From positions 1,426,001-1,490,000 of the forward strand of contig NZ_JAZAPB010000002.1 in assembly GCF_036321025.1 (NCBI RefSeq): a stretch of DNA of 64,000 nt, read 5' to 3'. Below are positions 31,146 through 39,869 of this stretch, in pieces (the first letter of the stretch is position 1; each line of letters opens with the position of its first letter). Origin of the DNA: Alteraurantiacibacter hainanensis. Lineage in GTDB: Bacteria; Pseudomonadota; Alphaproteobacteria; Sphingomonadales; Sphingomonadaceae. Position numbers and translations under genes: made by a program. The notes under the pieces are model-generated. The model was given only the letters and a program-made list of their open reading frames with translations, was not told where the DNA came from and searched no databases.

Positions 31146-31561
31146 GCGAACTGCTCCCTCAGATCCAGCAGGCGGATGGCGGCCTGCGCCGCTTCACCTC
31201 CCTTGTTCTTCTGCTTCGGATCCGCGCGAGCAAGGGCCTGATCCTCGTTCTCGGTCGTCAGGATGCCGTTGCCGATGGCGATCCCGTCCATGGTCAGCGC
31301 CATCAGAGCGCGGGCGCTTTCCCCGGCGACGATCTCGAAATGGAAGGTCTCTCCGCGGATCACCACGCCGATGGCCACGAAGCCGTCGTACTGGCCGCTT
31401 TCGGCGGCCATGGCGATTGCGCCGGGCACTTCCAGCGCGCCGGGAACGGTGATGACGTCCGCTTCGTGCCCGGCCTCCTTCAGCGCGGCCTTCGCGCCTT
31501 CGATCAGCATGTCGTTCAGATGCCCGTAGAACCGGGCCTCCACAATCAGGAAGCGGGCCAT
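31142..31561 (-). CDS. ribH: 6,7-dimethyl-8-ribityllumazine synthase
   Basis: Penultimate step of riboflavin synthesis: condenses 5-amino-6-ribitylaminouracil with 3,4-dihydroxybutanone phosphate. The 139 residues match short lumazine synthases: LIVEARFYGHLNDMLIEGA at the start, VPGALEVPGAIAMAAES, VIRGETFHFEIVAGES with the catalytic His, and GIAIGNGILTTENEDQA. It is coupled between ribB and the aldo/keto reductase. Confidence 0.95.
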   Translation of the reverse strand: MARFLIVEARFYGHLNDMLIEGAKAALKEAGHEADVITVPGALEVPGAIAMAAESGQYDGFVAIGVVIRGETFHFEIVAGESARALMALTMDGIAIGNGILTTENEDQALARADPKQKNKGGEAAQAAIRLLDLREQFA

Positions 31562-32868
31562 CAGTCGTTCTCCTCGGTCGCAATCGGACGTTCGCCTACG
31601 ATCGACAGGCCATAGCCGTCCAGCCCGACGAGCGAATGGCTGGTATTGGTCAACAGGATCATGTCGCGCACGCCCAGTTCGGTGAGGATCTGCGCGCCCA
31701 CTCCGTAGTCGCGCTGTTCCTCTCCGGCAGGCTGGGATCCGCTGGGCGGGCCTTTCCGGGCCAGCGCACGCACGGCGCGGGACGCGTAATCGGGATTGGG
31801 ACGATTGATGAGCACCACGACGCCGGAGCCCTCTTGCGCGATCATTTCCATCGCCTTTTCCAGCAGGCCGCTGCGATCGGTGTCCCGCCCGAACACGTCG
31901 TCGAAGATCGAGAGGGCATGCATCCGCACCAGCGTCGGGATGTCGCTGTCGATATGCCCCTTCACCAGCGCCAGCGTTTCTCCCTTGGTGGCGGTGTTGT
32001 AGAAGCTGATGGCGCGCCAGTCCTGGCCCCACTTGCTGGTGAAGCGCTCCTCCTCGCGCTTCTCGACGATGTGATCGTGCTGGCGGCGATAGGCGATGAG
32101 ATCGCGAATGGTGCCGATCTTCAGCGAATGCTTGCGCGCAAAGCGGATTAGGTCTTCCAGCCGCGCCATCGAGCCGTCTTCGTTCATGATCTCGCAGATC
32201 ACACCGCTCGGGTTGAGTCCGGCCAGCCGCGATATGTCGACCGCAGCTTCGGTATGACCGGCGCGCACCAGAACGCCTCCCTCGCGGGCGACCAGCGGGA
32301 AGACGTGGCCGGGGGTGACGATGTCGTCGGCGCCCTTGCCGGCGTCGATCGCGACCGAGACTGTGCGCGCCCTGTCGGCAGCGCTGATGCCCGTCGTTAC
32401 GCCCTCGCGCGCCTCGATCGCCACGGTGAATGCTGTTTCGTGCCGCGTGCGGTTCTTGCGGCTCATAAGTTCCAGGCCCAGCGCGTCGACCCGCTGGCGG
32501 GTGAGGGCAAGGCAGATGAGGCCACGGCCGTGGGTGGCCATGAAATTGATCGCATCGGGCGTGGCCATCTGTCCGGGAATGATCAGGTCGCCCTCGTTCT
32601 CCCGGTCCTCGTCATCGACGAGGATGAACATGCGCCCGTTGCGCGCCTCCTCGATGATCTCCTCGATCCCGACCAGGACGGGCGTCTCGTCGTTCTCGGT
32701 CAGGAAAGTGGCGAGCTTGCCCAGGGTATCGTTGGTGGGGTTCCACCCCTCCTCCAGGCAATCGCGCAGGGTATTCGCATGCAGACCGGCGGCGCGCGCC
32801 AGGCCTGCCCGTGTGATCTTGCCGTCGGCGATCATGTCGCGGACGCGAGCTATCGTCATGTCATCCAT
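31561..32868 (-). CDS. ribB: 3,4-dihydroxy-2-butanone-4-phosphate synthase with N-terminal HTH and degenerate GCH-II domain
   Basis: A 435-residue protein with three parts. Residues about 1-60 form a helix-turn-helix of the Xre type (KITRAGLARAAGLHANTLRDCLEEG...TLGKLATFL). Residues 65-280 are the DHBP synthase: LVDDEDRENEGDLIIP, HGRGLICLALT, TPGHVFPLVAREGGVL and GHTEAAVDISRLAG. The rest resembles GTP cyclohydrolase II but lacks the cysteines of the zinc site (here HALSIFDDVFGRDTDRSG), so cyclohydrolase activity is unlikely. The DHBP active-site residues look intact. It overlaps ribH by one base (TGATG). The HTH and the adjacent palindrome suggest autoregulation. Confidence 0.9.
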   Translation of the reverse strand: MDDMTIARVRDMIADGKITRAGLARAAGLHANTLRDCLEEGWNPTNDTLGKLATFLTENDETPVLVGIEEIIEEARNGRMFILVDDEDRENEGDLIIPGQMATPDAINFMATHGRGLICLALTRQRVDALGLELMSRKNRTRHETAFTVAIEAREGVTTGISAADRARTVSVAIDAGKGADDIVTPGHVFPLVAREGGVLVRAGHTEAAVDISRLAGLNPSGVICEIMNEDGSMARLEDLIRFARKHSLKIGTIRDLIAYRRQHDHIVEKREEERFTSKWGQDWRAISFYNTATKGETLALVKGHIDSDIPTLVRMHALSIFDDVFGRDTDRSGLLEKAMEMIAQEGSGVVVLINRPNPDYASRAVRALARKGPPSGSQPAGEEQRDYGVGAQILTELGVRDMILLTNTSHSLVGLDGYGLSIVGERPIATEEND

Positions 32869-32880
32869 GGCGGCCGCCGT

Positions 32881-32898
32881 ATCACATTATAATGTGAT
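32881..32898. promoter_or_regulatory. perfect 18-bp palindromic operator over divergent -10 elements
   Basis: ATCACATTATAATGTGAT is a perfect palindrome whose centre provides TATAAT on both strands. It begins 13 bp upstream of the ribB start and lies about 77 bp upstream of the divergent flavin reductase. A third half-site (ATCACATT) follows at 32913-32920. The HTH at the RibB N-terminus is the obvious candidate ligand; this is an inference. Confidence 0.72.
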
Positions 32899-32974
32899 CG
32901 CAAGCCCCGCGGATCACATTGGCGCAGCAATTTCGCTCTTGCGCCGCGACTCCGTAGTCTCCATTGAGCAAGAC

Positions 32975-33496
32975 ATGAGCAACGCAGGACAGAGCCACGC
33001 AGAGCTGGTCGATGCCTTCCGGGAATCCATGCGGCATGTCGCTTCCACGGTCTATGCAGTCAGCACGCTGGACGAGGGAAAACGCTACGGAATCCTCGCC
33101 ACGGCAGTCAGCTCGCTCAGCTTCGAGCCGCCATCGCTGCTGGTCTGCGTCAACCGCACCGCATCGTTGCACGATCCGCTGGAGCGGGCCGAGCGCTTTT
33201 GCGTCAACGTGCTGGGGCTGGGCAATCGCGACGTCGCCGAACACTTCATGCTGCCACACGCCGATCGATTCGCCGTCGGCGACTGGATAGAGAGCCACGG
33301 GGTGCCCGTGCTGGCGACGGCTCAGTCCAGCCTGGTCTGCCGCATGGTGCATCGGCATGAATTCGGCACTCACACGATCTTCATCGGGGAACTGCTGGCC
33401 GCCAAGCATCGGCAGGACGCGACGCCGCTGACCTACTTCGATCGGGGATACATAGATATCAGCGCGGCCCCGCAGCGCAGCGGCAGGCGGGACTAG
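32975..33496 (+). CDS. flavin reductase family protein
   Basis: A 173-residue FMN-binding protein of the flavin-reductase-like (HpaC/RutF/DIM6) family: FRESMRHVASTVYAVSTLDEGKRYGILATAVSSLSFEPPSLLVCVN, SLHDPLERAERFCVNVLG, and HRHEFGTHTIFIGELL. It probably reduces flavin for a partner oxygenase, with no partner seen here. It is transcribed divergently from ribB across the palindromic operator, which makes flavin-linked control plausible. Its stop interlocks with the M48 protease gene (CTAG). Confidence 0.88.
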   Translation: MSNAGQSHAELVDAFRESMRHVASTVYAVSTLDEGKRYGILATAVSSLSFEPPSLLVCVNRTASLHDPLERAERFCVNVLGLGNRDVAEHFMLPHADRFAVGDWIESHGVPVLATAQSSLVCRMVHRHEFGTHTIFIGELLAAKHRQDATPLTYFDRGYIDISAAPQRSGRRD

Positions 33497-34476
33497 TCGC
33501 TCGCGAAGTCGCGTTCCCGCAGCTCGATCAGGTGCCCCGGCCAGCTGGGGCCGCGGCGAAGCGACAGATACCGATCGATTTCCGTTTCCACCAGTTCGGC
33601 CCTGGCCGACTGCGTGGGATAGATGAAACTGGGCAGCGCCCCGCCGCCTGCTTGCTGGCCTTCGGGCGAACGCCAGAATTCCGCGATCAGTGCAGGATCG
33701 TAACCGGCATTTGCAAGGAGGTGGACCGACAGCCGGTCCGCCTCGATTTCAGCCTCCCGGTTCACCCGCTGGTTGCGGCCGACGTGTCGGAGCAGGCTGG
33801 CGTTGTCGATGCCCGCTTCCACCTTGCGCCGGCGGTGCTCCAGGACCGTGTGGGCAAATTCGTGCGCGAGAACGACGGCGACCTGTTCGTCGGCAAGGTC
33901 CCTGGCGAATTCGAATTGCAGCTGGATGACGCGCCCGTCAGACCGCGCATTGGGCCCGTCTGCAAGCAGGATCTCCACAAGCGAGCGGCACCCGCGTTCG
34001 GGTTCGATCTGCACCGTCTCCTGCCCGTCGCCACGCCGCAGTTCGAGGATGATCGGCTCTCCCGGCGGGAGATCCGCCAGAAGGAAGAAGGCTGCCTCGC
34101 GCAAATTGTCTTCCCCTTCGGGAGAGATTGCGTCGATCGGCCTGTCGTTGATCGCCACCACGCCGTCTCCCGCCTGCACGCCCGCCAATTGCGCAGCCGA
34201 GCCGGGGACCACCCCGGCCACCGACAGGGGGCCGTTGGCGAAGAGGGGCAGGGCTTCCTCCCCGTACTGGTCGGCGCTGTGCAGGATCATGCCAGTAACC
34301 GGCATTGTCTGGCGGCAAAGCCCCGCGTTCGCGAGCAGCATGGCATCGGCAATACGCGCAAGGCGCAGATCCTGCTCGGCCAGTTCGGCGGAAGTTTGCG
34401 CCACGGCTCCGGGAGCGAGGGCAAGCGAAACTGCCGCAAGCAGCGCCAGGGCGGGCAACCGGGCAAGCTCGATCAA
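33493..34476 (-). CDS. PDZ and M48-type metalloprotease
   Basis: Zinc peptidase probably exported to the periplasm. The start chosen is TTG, preceded by GAGGAAGG, which gives a hydrophobic signal ending ALAPGAVAQ; earlier ATG codons lie inside the upstream gene. Order: signal, helical region, PDZ domain (LSVAGVVPGSAAQLAGVQAGDGVVAIN), then the M48 core with zinc motif HEFAH and the downstream Glu in EAEIEADRLSVHLLANAGYD. PDZ before peptidase resembles M48-type quality-control proteases. Confidence 0.8.
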   Translation of the reverse strand: MIELARLPALALLAAVSLALAPGAVAQTSAELAEQDLRLARIADAMLLANAGLCRQTMPVTGMILHSADQYGEEALPLFANGPLSVAGVVPGSAAQLAGVQAGDGVVAINDRPIDAISPEGEDNLREAAFFLLADLPPGEPIILELRRGDGQETVQIEPERGCRSLVEILLADGPNARSDGRVIQLQFEFARDLADEQVAVVLAHEFAHTVLEHRRRKVEAGIDNASLLRHVGRNQRVNREAEIEADRLSVHLLANAGYDPALIAEFWRSPEGQQAGGGALPSFIYPTQSARAELVETEIDRYLSLRRGPSWPGHLIELRERDFASD

Positions 34477-34486
34477 CGGCCCTTCC

Positions 34487-35635
34487 TCAGCCCAGCGCTT
34501 CGCGGTCGATCGCATCGATCGAGGTAAGTCCAAGCATCGCCATCGTGCGCGAGGTTTCACTACCCAGCATATCGATTGCCCGCGTTACCCCGTCTTCTCC
34601 TGCCGCGGCCAGGCCGTAAAGCGTGGCCCTGCCGACCATGACGGCATCGGCGCCAAGGGCCAGCGCCTTCACGACGTCGCTGCCCCGTCTCACGCCGCTG
34701 TCCAGCAGGATTTCCATTCTGCCCCCTACGGCATCCACGATGGCGGGCAGGGCATCGATGGGCGCGACCGAGTGATCGAGCGAGCGGGCACCATGATTGG
34801 ACACCACAATGGCGTCGGCTCCCATTTCCTGCGCGAGGACTGCGTCCTCTGGATGGAGGATGCCTTTCAGCACGAACTTGCCCGGCCAGATCTCGCGCAG
34901 CTTGCGGACACCGTCCCAGTCCAGATTGTCCTGCTTGAACATCGCGCCGGGCTTCCCCCCGCGCACGACCGACGTCTTCAGGTGCGGCGGCAGGTTCGCT
35001 TGCTGCGGAAGGCCGCCGTCGAGCATGTAGCGCCCGACAACGCCGGCCAGCCAGCGTGGATGCGTGAGGATGTCGGTCATGTTGCGCCGGTTCAGCGCGA
35101 AGGGCATGCCGAAACCGTTGCGCCACAGGTATTCGCGATTTGGCGGCACCGGCAGGTCGAGTGTCACGAAAAGCGCCTCGCACCCGACTTCATGGGCGCG
35201 GCGGACCACCTGGTGGGAAAGGTCCAGATTCTCCCACATGTAGAGCTGGAACCAGCGCGTGCCCGCGATTGACCCGAATTCCTCCACGTCCATCGTGCTG
35301 GCGCTGGATATGCAGAATGGAATGCCCGCTTTTGCCGCTGCCTCGGCAAGGGCAACGTCGCCGCGATACCACATCATGCCCGCGGCCCCCGTCGGTGCGA
35401 TGGCAATGGGTAGGGTGCTTTCGCTGCCCAGGATTGCGGTGCTCGTATCGACCTTCTCGACATTGCGCAGCACGCGCGGACGCAGGGAAATTGCGTCGAA
35501 AGCCTGGCGGTTGCGCGCCATGCCGGTCTCGTCCTCAACCCCGCGCTCAAGATATTCCCACACGCCAAGCGGCAGCCGCCGCCGCGCCTTCTTGCGCAGG
35601 TCGGCGATATTGTAGCAGCCCAGCGAGCCGGTCAC
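34487..35635 (-). CDS. lldD: FMN-dependent alpha-hydroxy acid dehydrogenase (L-lactate dehydrogenase-like)
   Basis: A 382-residue flavoenzyme of the glycolate oxidase/LldD family, which oxidises alpha-hydroxy acids. Diagnostic are LPIAIAPTGAAGMM (FMN site), FQLYMWENLDLSHQVV, KFVLKGIL, the catalytic histidine in SNHGARSLDHSVAPIDALP, and LDSGVRRGSDVVKALALGADAV. GTG is used as start and overlaps the SDR stop by one base. The substrate (lactate, mandelate or another) is uncertain, so the gene symbol is tentative. Confidence 0.88.
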   Translation of the reverse strand: MTGSLGCYNIADLRKKARRRLPLGVWEYLERGVEDETGMARNRQAFDAISLRPRVLRNVEKVDTSTAILGSESTLPIAIAPTGAAGMMWYRGDVALAEAAAKAGIPFCISSASTMDVEEFGSIAGTRWFQLYMWENLDLSHQVVRRAHEVGCEALFVTLDLPVPPNREYLWRNGFGMPFALNRRNMTDILTHPRWLAGVVGRYMLDGGLPQQANLPPHLKTSVVRGGKPGAMFKQDNLDWDGVRKLREIWPGKFVLKGILHPEDAVLAQEMGADAIVVSNHGARSLDHSVAPIDALPAIVDAVGGRMEILLDSGVRRGSDVVKALALGADAVMVGRATLYGLAAAGEDGVTRAIDMLGSETSRTMAMLGLTSIDAIDREALG

Positions 35636-36363
35636 TATCCGCGCCCGAGGAAGGGGATCTTGTTCTGCACGATCAGCGCCTCGTAGAAATTGAGGTGATC
35701 GGGCACGTCGCACATGTGCACGATGATCTCGGCCACGGTATCGGGCTGGGCGGCAAGGTCGTCGGGCAGTTTCACTGCGCCCGGCGCGATTTCGGTGGCG
35801 ACGATGCCGGGATGGAAGATCGAGACGGCAATGTTGTGCTCTCGCCCATCCACAGCGAGAGCGCGCGTCAGTCCGTCGAGGCCAAACTTGCTGGCCGTGT
35901 AGGCGGGGCTTTCCGCGCGCGGTACGCGGGCAGAGATGGAGCCGACGTTGATGATGCGTCCATGCCCGCCGGCCAGCATGATCGGCCAGACGTGCTTGGC
36001 GCACAGGAAGGCGCTGGTGAGATTGGTATCGAGCATGCGCCGCCAGTCTTCCAGAGACAGATCGTGCGCAGGCGTGCTGTCGGCGATGCCGGCGTTGTTG
36101 ATGAGATAGTCGACGGTGCCGAACCTGTCCTTTGCCGCGGCGAACAGGTTTCGCACGGCATCCTCGTCAGTGACGTCGGTAACGACGGCAAGGGCCTCGC
36201 CGCCCATGCCCTCCAGCTTCGCGACCAGCGCATCCAGCCGTTCCTGCCGACGAGCAGCCAGTACGACCTTTGCACCCTTGTTGACGAATTCGATCGCGCA
36301 AGCTTCGCCGATGCCGGAACTCGCCCCCGTAACCACGGCCACGCGGCCTTCCAGAATACCCAT
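35635..36363 (-). CDS. short-chain dehydrogenase/reductase
   Basis: Classical SDR, 242 residues from the ATG preceded by AAAGGGAG. Motifs: NAD(P)-binding TGASSGIG, LINNAG, catalytic Ser in GSIS and YTASK (Tyr-x-x-x-Lys), and FHPGIVATEI. The Arg pair in AARRQE after beta-2 hints at NADP preference. It is the last core gene before the genomic island; the island's left repeat begins about 70 bp upstream of it. The substrate is unknown. Confidence 0.9.
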   Translation of the reverse strand: MGILEGRVAVVTGASSGIGEACAIEFVNKGAKVVLAARRQERLDALVAKLEGMGGEALAVVTDVTDEDAVRNLFAAAKDRFGTVDYLINNAGIADSTPAHDLSLEDWRRMLDTNLTSAFLCAKHVWPIMLAGGHGRIINVGSISARVPRAESPAYTASKFGLDGLTRALAVDGREHNIAVSIFHPGIVATEIAPGAVKLPDDLAAQPDTVAEIIVHMCDVPDHLNFYEALIVQNKIPFLGRG

Positions 36364-36431
36364 CGCGATGATCTCCCTTTTCATCCGCCTGTTGCCGAAT
36401 GAGGGAGCGTAAAGTCAACTGGGGAAGGGGG

Positions 36432-36477
36432 TGGTGGACGCACTAGGGCTCGAACCTAGGACCCGCTGATTAAGAGT
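36432..36477 (-). repeat. attL: duplicated 3' half of tRNA-Lys
   Basis: An exact 46-bp copy of the 3' part of tRNA-Lys(CTT), from the anticodon loop through the T arm to the CCA end. The remainder of the tRNA is absent here, so it is a fragment and not a gene. Together with the intact gene at the far end it marks the left boundary of an integrated element. Confidence 0.93.
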
Positions 36478-36599
36478 TTGACTGGAAACCTGTAGGCGTA
36501 TGATTGCACACGTTGCCATATGTCAGTCAACTTACTGATATCGCTTGGGAAAGACCGAGTTGAGGGCTACTGTATGTTGGCGTAAGTGTGCAGCCGCCA

Positions 36600-36616
36600 C
36601 TTACACTAGACTTACA
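36600..36616 (+). repeat. arm-type integrase site, left end
   Basis: CTTACACTAGACTTACA, two CTTACA motifs ten bases apart. A 16/17 match in the same orientation lies just inside the right end. GTAAGTG, 18 bp upstream, makes an inverted repeat with CACTTAC here. It lies immediately before the integrase start codon, so binding could also repress the integrase. Confidence 0.6.
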
Positions 36617-36626
36617 TGAGGTGGCC

Positions 36627-37940
36627 ATGCCCAAGCTCAAGCTGACCAAAACAAATATCGATCGGGTGCGTAAGCCCGGTGGAGAAACAACCCTCTATTG
36701 GGACACAGATACGAAGGGGTTTGGACTGCGCGTTACCGCGTCAGGCGCAGCCAGCTTCGTCGTCCAAGGAACCGTTGCCGGGGAGGGCAAGGAACTGCGC
36801 ATGACAATTGGCTCATATGGCGCGTGGACTGTGGACGATGCGCGCCGCCGCGCCGAGGAATACAAGCACCAGTTTGAGGACGGCATTAATCCGCAGGCCG
36901 CCAAGAAGGCGGATGCAGCAATGAAGGTCAGCCTTGGAGATACGCTTGAGGCGTATGTCGCGCGACCGGGGAAGCTGAAAGCCAGCACTGCCGCTGAATA
37001 CCGTCGCCACGTCGAGCAGGTGTTTGCGCGATGGAAGGACAAGCCGGTAATCTCGATTACGCGGGATATGGTGCTGGAACGGCACAAGGAACTTGTTGAA
37101 AATGGTCTAGACGGAAAGCGCGGGGCACCCGCCAGCGCGAATGCCGCAATGGTGACGCTCCGCATCCTCATCAATTTCGCCAGCCGTCAATACCGCCGCG
37201 CTGACGATAGCCCGCTGGTACTGCACAACCCCGTTGACGTGCTGAAAGACCATTGGGCACCACTCGGTTCGCGCACCGATCGCTACATAGACCGCCGCAG
37301 GATCGGGGAGGTGTGGAACAAGCTGCACGAAGCCCGCGAGACCGCGAAGAACAAGAATGTGCTTGCGGGACTCGATCTGACGATCTTCGCGCTGCTGACG
37401 GGTGCCCGCCGGGACGAAATGACCAAGCTTACATGGGACCGGGTCAACATTGACGAGCACGACCCTTCAAATTGCTGGTGGCACTTGGACGACCGCAAGC
37501 GCGGTGAACCGATTTGGCTCCCTCTGTCGTCGCAAGCGGTGGCGCTCCTTAAGTCCCGGATGCCCAAGCCCAAAGAATGCGAGGATGACCCAGTGTCTAG
37601 GCTGTACGTATTCCCAAGTTGGTCCAAGGCCGGGCACATCACGGATGCTCGCGCTCCGATGGAACTGGTCAGCAAGATAGCTGGCAAGCATCTGAGCCTA
37701 CACGATATGCGCCGCACCTATACGAACGTCGCCATGCGAGAGTGCCTGATCGAGAAATTCAGAACGGACCTTTTGACAGGCCACAAGCCTGCGCAGGAGG
37801 ACGTTACCGCCCGCAATTACCTCGACCTTGCACGGTTGGATTGGTTGCAACCGGAAGCGCAGAAGATTGCGGACTGGATCGAGCATCAGGCGGCAATTGC
37901 AGCCGGAGCCAACGTGGTAACGTTGGCGCAGCGTGCGTGA
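36627..37940 (+). CDS. int: tyrosine-type site-specific integrase (P4 family)
   Basis: Recombinase that inserts and excises the island at tRNA-Lys. The 437 residues begin with a DUF4102-like arm-binding domain (WDTDTKGFGLRVTASGAASFVVQ), then a SAM-like core-binding domain (ASTAAEYRRHVEQVFARW), and the catalytic domain with Arg in LLTGARRDEM, His-x-x-Arg in LHDMRRTY, and the terminal HK...NYLDL with the nucleophilic Tyr. Start is set by GAGGTGG before ATG. It lies about 150 bp from the left tRNA repeat, the usual position. Confidence 0.95.
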   Translation: MPKLKLTKTNIDRVRKPGGETTLYWDTDTKGFGLRVTASGAASFVVQGTVAGEGKELRMTIGSYGAWTVDDARRRAEEYKHQFEDGINPQAAKKADAAMKVSLGDTLEAYVARPGKLKASTAAEYRRHVEQVFARWKDKPVISITRDMVLERHKELVENGLDGKRGAPASANAAMVTLRILINFASRQYRRADDSPLVLHNPVDVLKDHWAPLGSRTDRYIDRRRIGEVWNKLHEARETAKNKNVLAGLDLTIFALLTGARRDEMTKLTWDRVNIDEHDPSNCWWHLDDRKRGEPIWLPLSSQAVALLKSRMPKPKECEDDPVSRLYVFPSWSKAGHITDARAPMELVSKIAGKHLSLHDMRRTYTNVAMRECLIEKFRTDLLTGHKPAQEDVTARNYLDLARLDWLQPEAQKIADWIEHQAAIAAGANVVTLAQRA

Positions 37941-38141
37941 GGCAGCATGATGCACCATTATCTCGCTGATAGCCGGGGTTACACGTGTGAAAGCACGGTG
38001 GCCGCCGGTAGGGTAGCGCCGCACCCCTGCCGCCCCGCAAATCGCCCCACAGCCGAGCGTCGGTAATCTTGCGCGCCGCCCAGCTACTATTTTTTGATTT
38101 GTAGGATAGGAACGCAAGTAGTTTGAGGGGGAATGTAATTC

Positions 38142-39101
38142 ATGGCACAACGACCGTTCCGCACGGACGAAAGCATAGCCGCAGAGCTGACGACTAGAAA
38201 TCGTATTGTGCCGCTTCTGGAAAGGCACGGGTTCGGTGTAGTCAATGATGAGCGGAAGGAACATGGCAGTGCGATTACTCAAGTCATCGATGCCAAACGA
38301 GGCGACGGACCTCCGCTGCGAATGCATGTCCGCCTTTGCTGGCGACGGGGTGGAAGGAACTCTAGCGAGAACCTTTACTCAGCCGCCCAACTTCGGGCTC
38401 GCTTAGATCAGGGTGGTTGGACGACAACTCTTGAGAACATTGCGTCCCGATATAAGCGTGAAGGGATCACGCACCTATTGCTTGTTCAAGACAGCGAAGA
38501 CGGGTTCGTATTTGCCGCCCTTGTACCCAGATCAGAAATCCCAGCCATCTGGCAAAGGCAACGAGAGGTGAGCGATGATTTAATTGAGCGCGGTTTGACT
38601 GGCAGGATGACCAAGAATCACGCGGCTAACGGGTCGAGTCCGACCATTTGGTTACAGGATGATCGGCATGCAGCCACTTCTGCAGTTCCCAATGTCCTCT
38701 GGCAATGGCCGGGCGTCATTAACATCTTGGCACTTCCGCGTTTAGACGAGCTTGAGCGTGATAACGATACTCTAGACGACCTCGGCGAGGCCGGAGCGGA
38801 AATTGGGCGGGACCAAGGGCAGCGGCTTGAGAGGGCTCGGTCCGGTTATCCTCGCGATCCTCGCGTCCGGGCCGCGGTTCGCCACAGGGCAAATGGTTTT
38901 TGCGAAAGAGCGGGCTGTAACGAACATCGCGACTTTGTGGGGTTCCTAGACGTGCATCATATCCTCGGGATAGAGGTGAGTGATCGAGTTTGGACTTGTG
39001 TCGCGTTATGTCCGAATTGCCATCGCGAGGCGCATTTTTCTCCTGAACGAGATGCAATCAATGATGCACTGCGTCAGTTCGCTAGCCAATTTGCAGAATG
39101 A
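38142..39101 (+). CDS. HNH endonuclease domain protein
   Basis: A 319-residue protein. The N-terminal half (1-200) has no recognised domain but shows regular strands and charged helices and may bind a target. The C-terminus is an HNH nuclease with a zinc-binding frame: Cys254 and Cys259 (FCERAGC), His272-His273 (DVHHI), then LCPNCHREAHF with Cys290, Cys293 and His298. This fold occurs in McrA-type modification-dependent nucleases. Ribosome-binding site GAGGGGGA precedes ATG. Its stop overlaps the start of the next gene (ATGA). Confidence 0.85.
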   Translation: MAQRPFRTDESIAAELTTRNRIVPLLERHGFGVVNDERKEHGSAITQVIDAKRGDGPPLRMHVRLCWRRGGRNSSENLYSAAQLRARLDQGGWTTTLENIASRYKREGITHLLLVQDSEDGFVFAALVPRSEIPAIWQRQREVSDDLIERGLTGRMTKNHAANGSSPTIWLQDDRHAATSAVPNVLWQWPGVINILALPRLDELERDNDTLDDLGEAGAEIGRDQGQRLERARSGYPRDPRVRAAVRHRANGFCERAGCNEHRDFVGFLDVHHILGIEVSDRVWTCVALCPNCHREAHFSPERDAINDALRQFASQFAE

Positions 39102-39703
39102 TGGAAAACATTTGGCTTCAGACAGACGAAGCGGATGATGTTGCTGGGTCAGTCAGGCACGCGCTTCGATGTCTTGAAATGGTCGTTCAAGACAAACAAG
39201 CATGGAAGTGGTTTGCACTCGCACTTCATTCCGCGATTCAGGGGGCATGTGTTTCTCATTTGGTTTCCACCGCATCTCCTGTTGGAGCTGTCTACCCGGA
39301 GAATGCGGCCAAGTTCCTTAGTTACTTCGAGGAAAGCCGCACAAATCCCGATGCGAAACCACCAGAGGCAAGGATCATGGCTTTGCCCGATCTTCTAAAG
39401 GCAGCCCGGAAACCGAACTCGGCGGGTGATGGGAGCAACAGTCTTGGTATTCCAATTACCGATGCCGAACTTGAATGGCTTGGCCGCTTTCACTCCACCT
39501 TGCGTAACCAGTTCGTCCATTTCGAACCCATGGGTTGGTCGCTGGAGGTCTCCGGGCTTCCTGCAATGGCCAGATTGGTGGCGCGTGTCCTCTCGGACAT
39601 TTTGAGTGCTGGCTGGGCATTCAGGCACAAAGATCACGAATGGAAAGTGGCGCTACAAGCAGGGCTTCAGCAGTTAGCTAAGTGCGAAACGCGTAGCAGC
39701 TAG
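39098..39703 (+). CDS. HEPN-like protein coupled to HNH nuclease
   Basis: A 201-residue helical protein, overlapped by four bases with the HNH gene. Residues 136-141 read RNQFVH, an R-x4-H motif placed in a helix (EWLGRFHSTLRNQFVHFEP) as in HEPN ribonucleases. The middle contains a Pro-rich linker. Fold and activity are inferred from the motif and context only; I cannot exclude an unrelated helical protein. Pairing with an HNH nuclease suggests a two-component defence cassette. Confidence 0.6.
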   Translation: MMENIWLQTDEADDVAGSVRHALRCLEMVVQDKQAWKWFALALHSAIQGACVSHLVSTASPVGAVYPENAAKFLSYFEESRTNPDAKPPEARIMALPDLLKAARKPNSAGDGSNSLGIPITDAELEWLGRFHSTLRNQFVHFEPMGWSLEVSGLPAMARLVARVLSDILSAGWAFRHKDHEWKVALQAGLQQLAKCETRSS

Positions 39704-39869
39704 CCACAGCCTGTGCTAACAACAAAGCCGTTGCAGTCGTCCATGTAGCGACTACGCATTATCGAGCTTCGACTGTGAAGCTGTTTCACCCCAATCTCCT
39801 GCTCTGGGTAAACCGCAGGCCATAGCCAAGCGGCTCATGGCGCTTGCTGGCATTTCAGGAGATCCTGTG

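Noticed and set aside
32869..32974. FMN riboswitch upstream of ribB
   Set aside because: The gap to the divergent gene is only 106 bp and shows a palindrome with no RFN-type helices; control by a protein operator is more likely.
36432..36477. A second tRNA-Lys gene
   Set aside because: Only the 3' half is present, from the anticodon loop to CCA; there is no D arm or 5' acceptor strand, so it is the attachment-site fragment.
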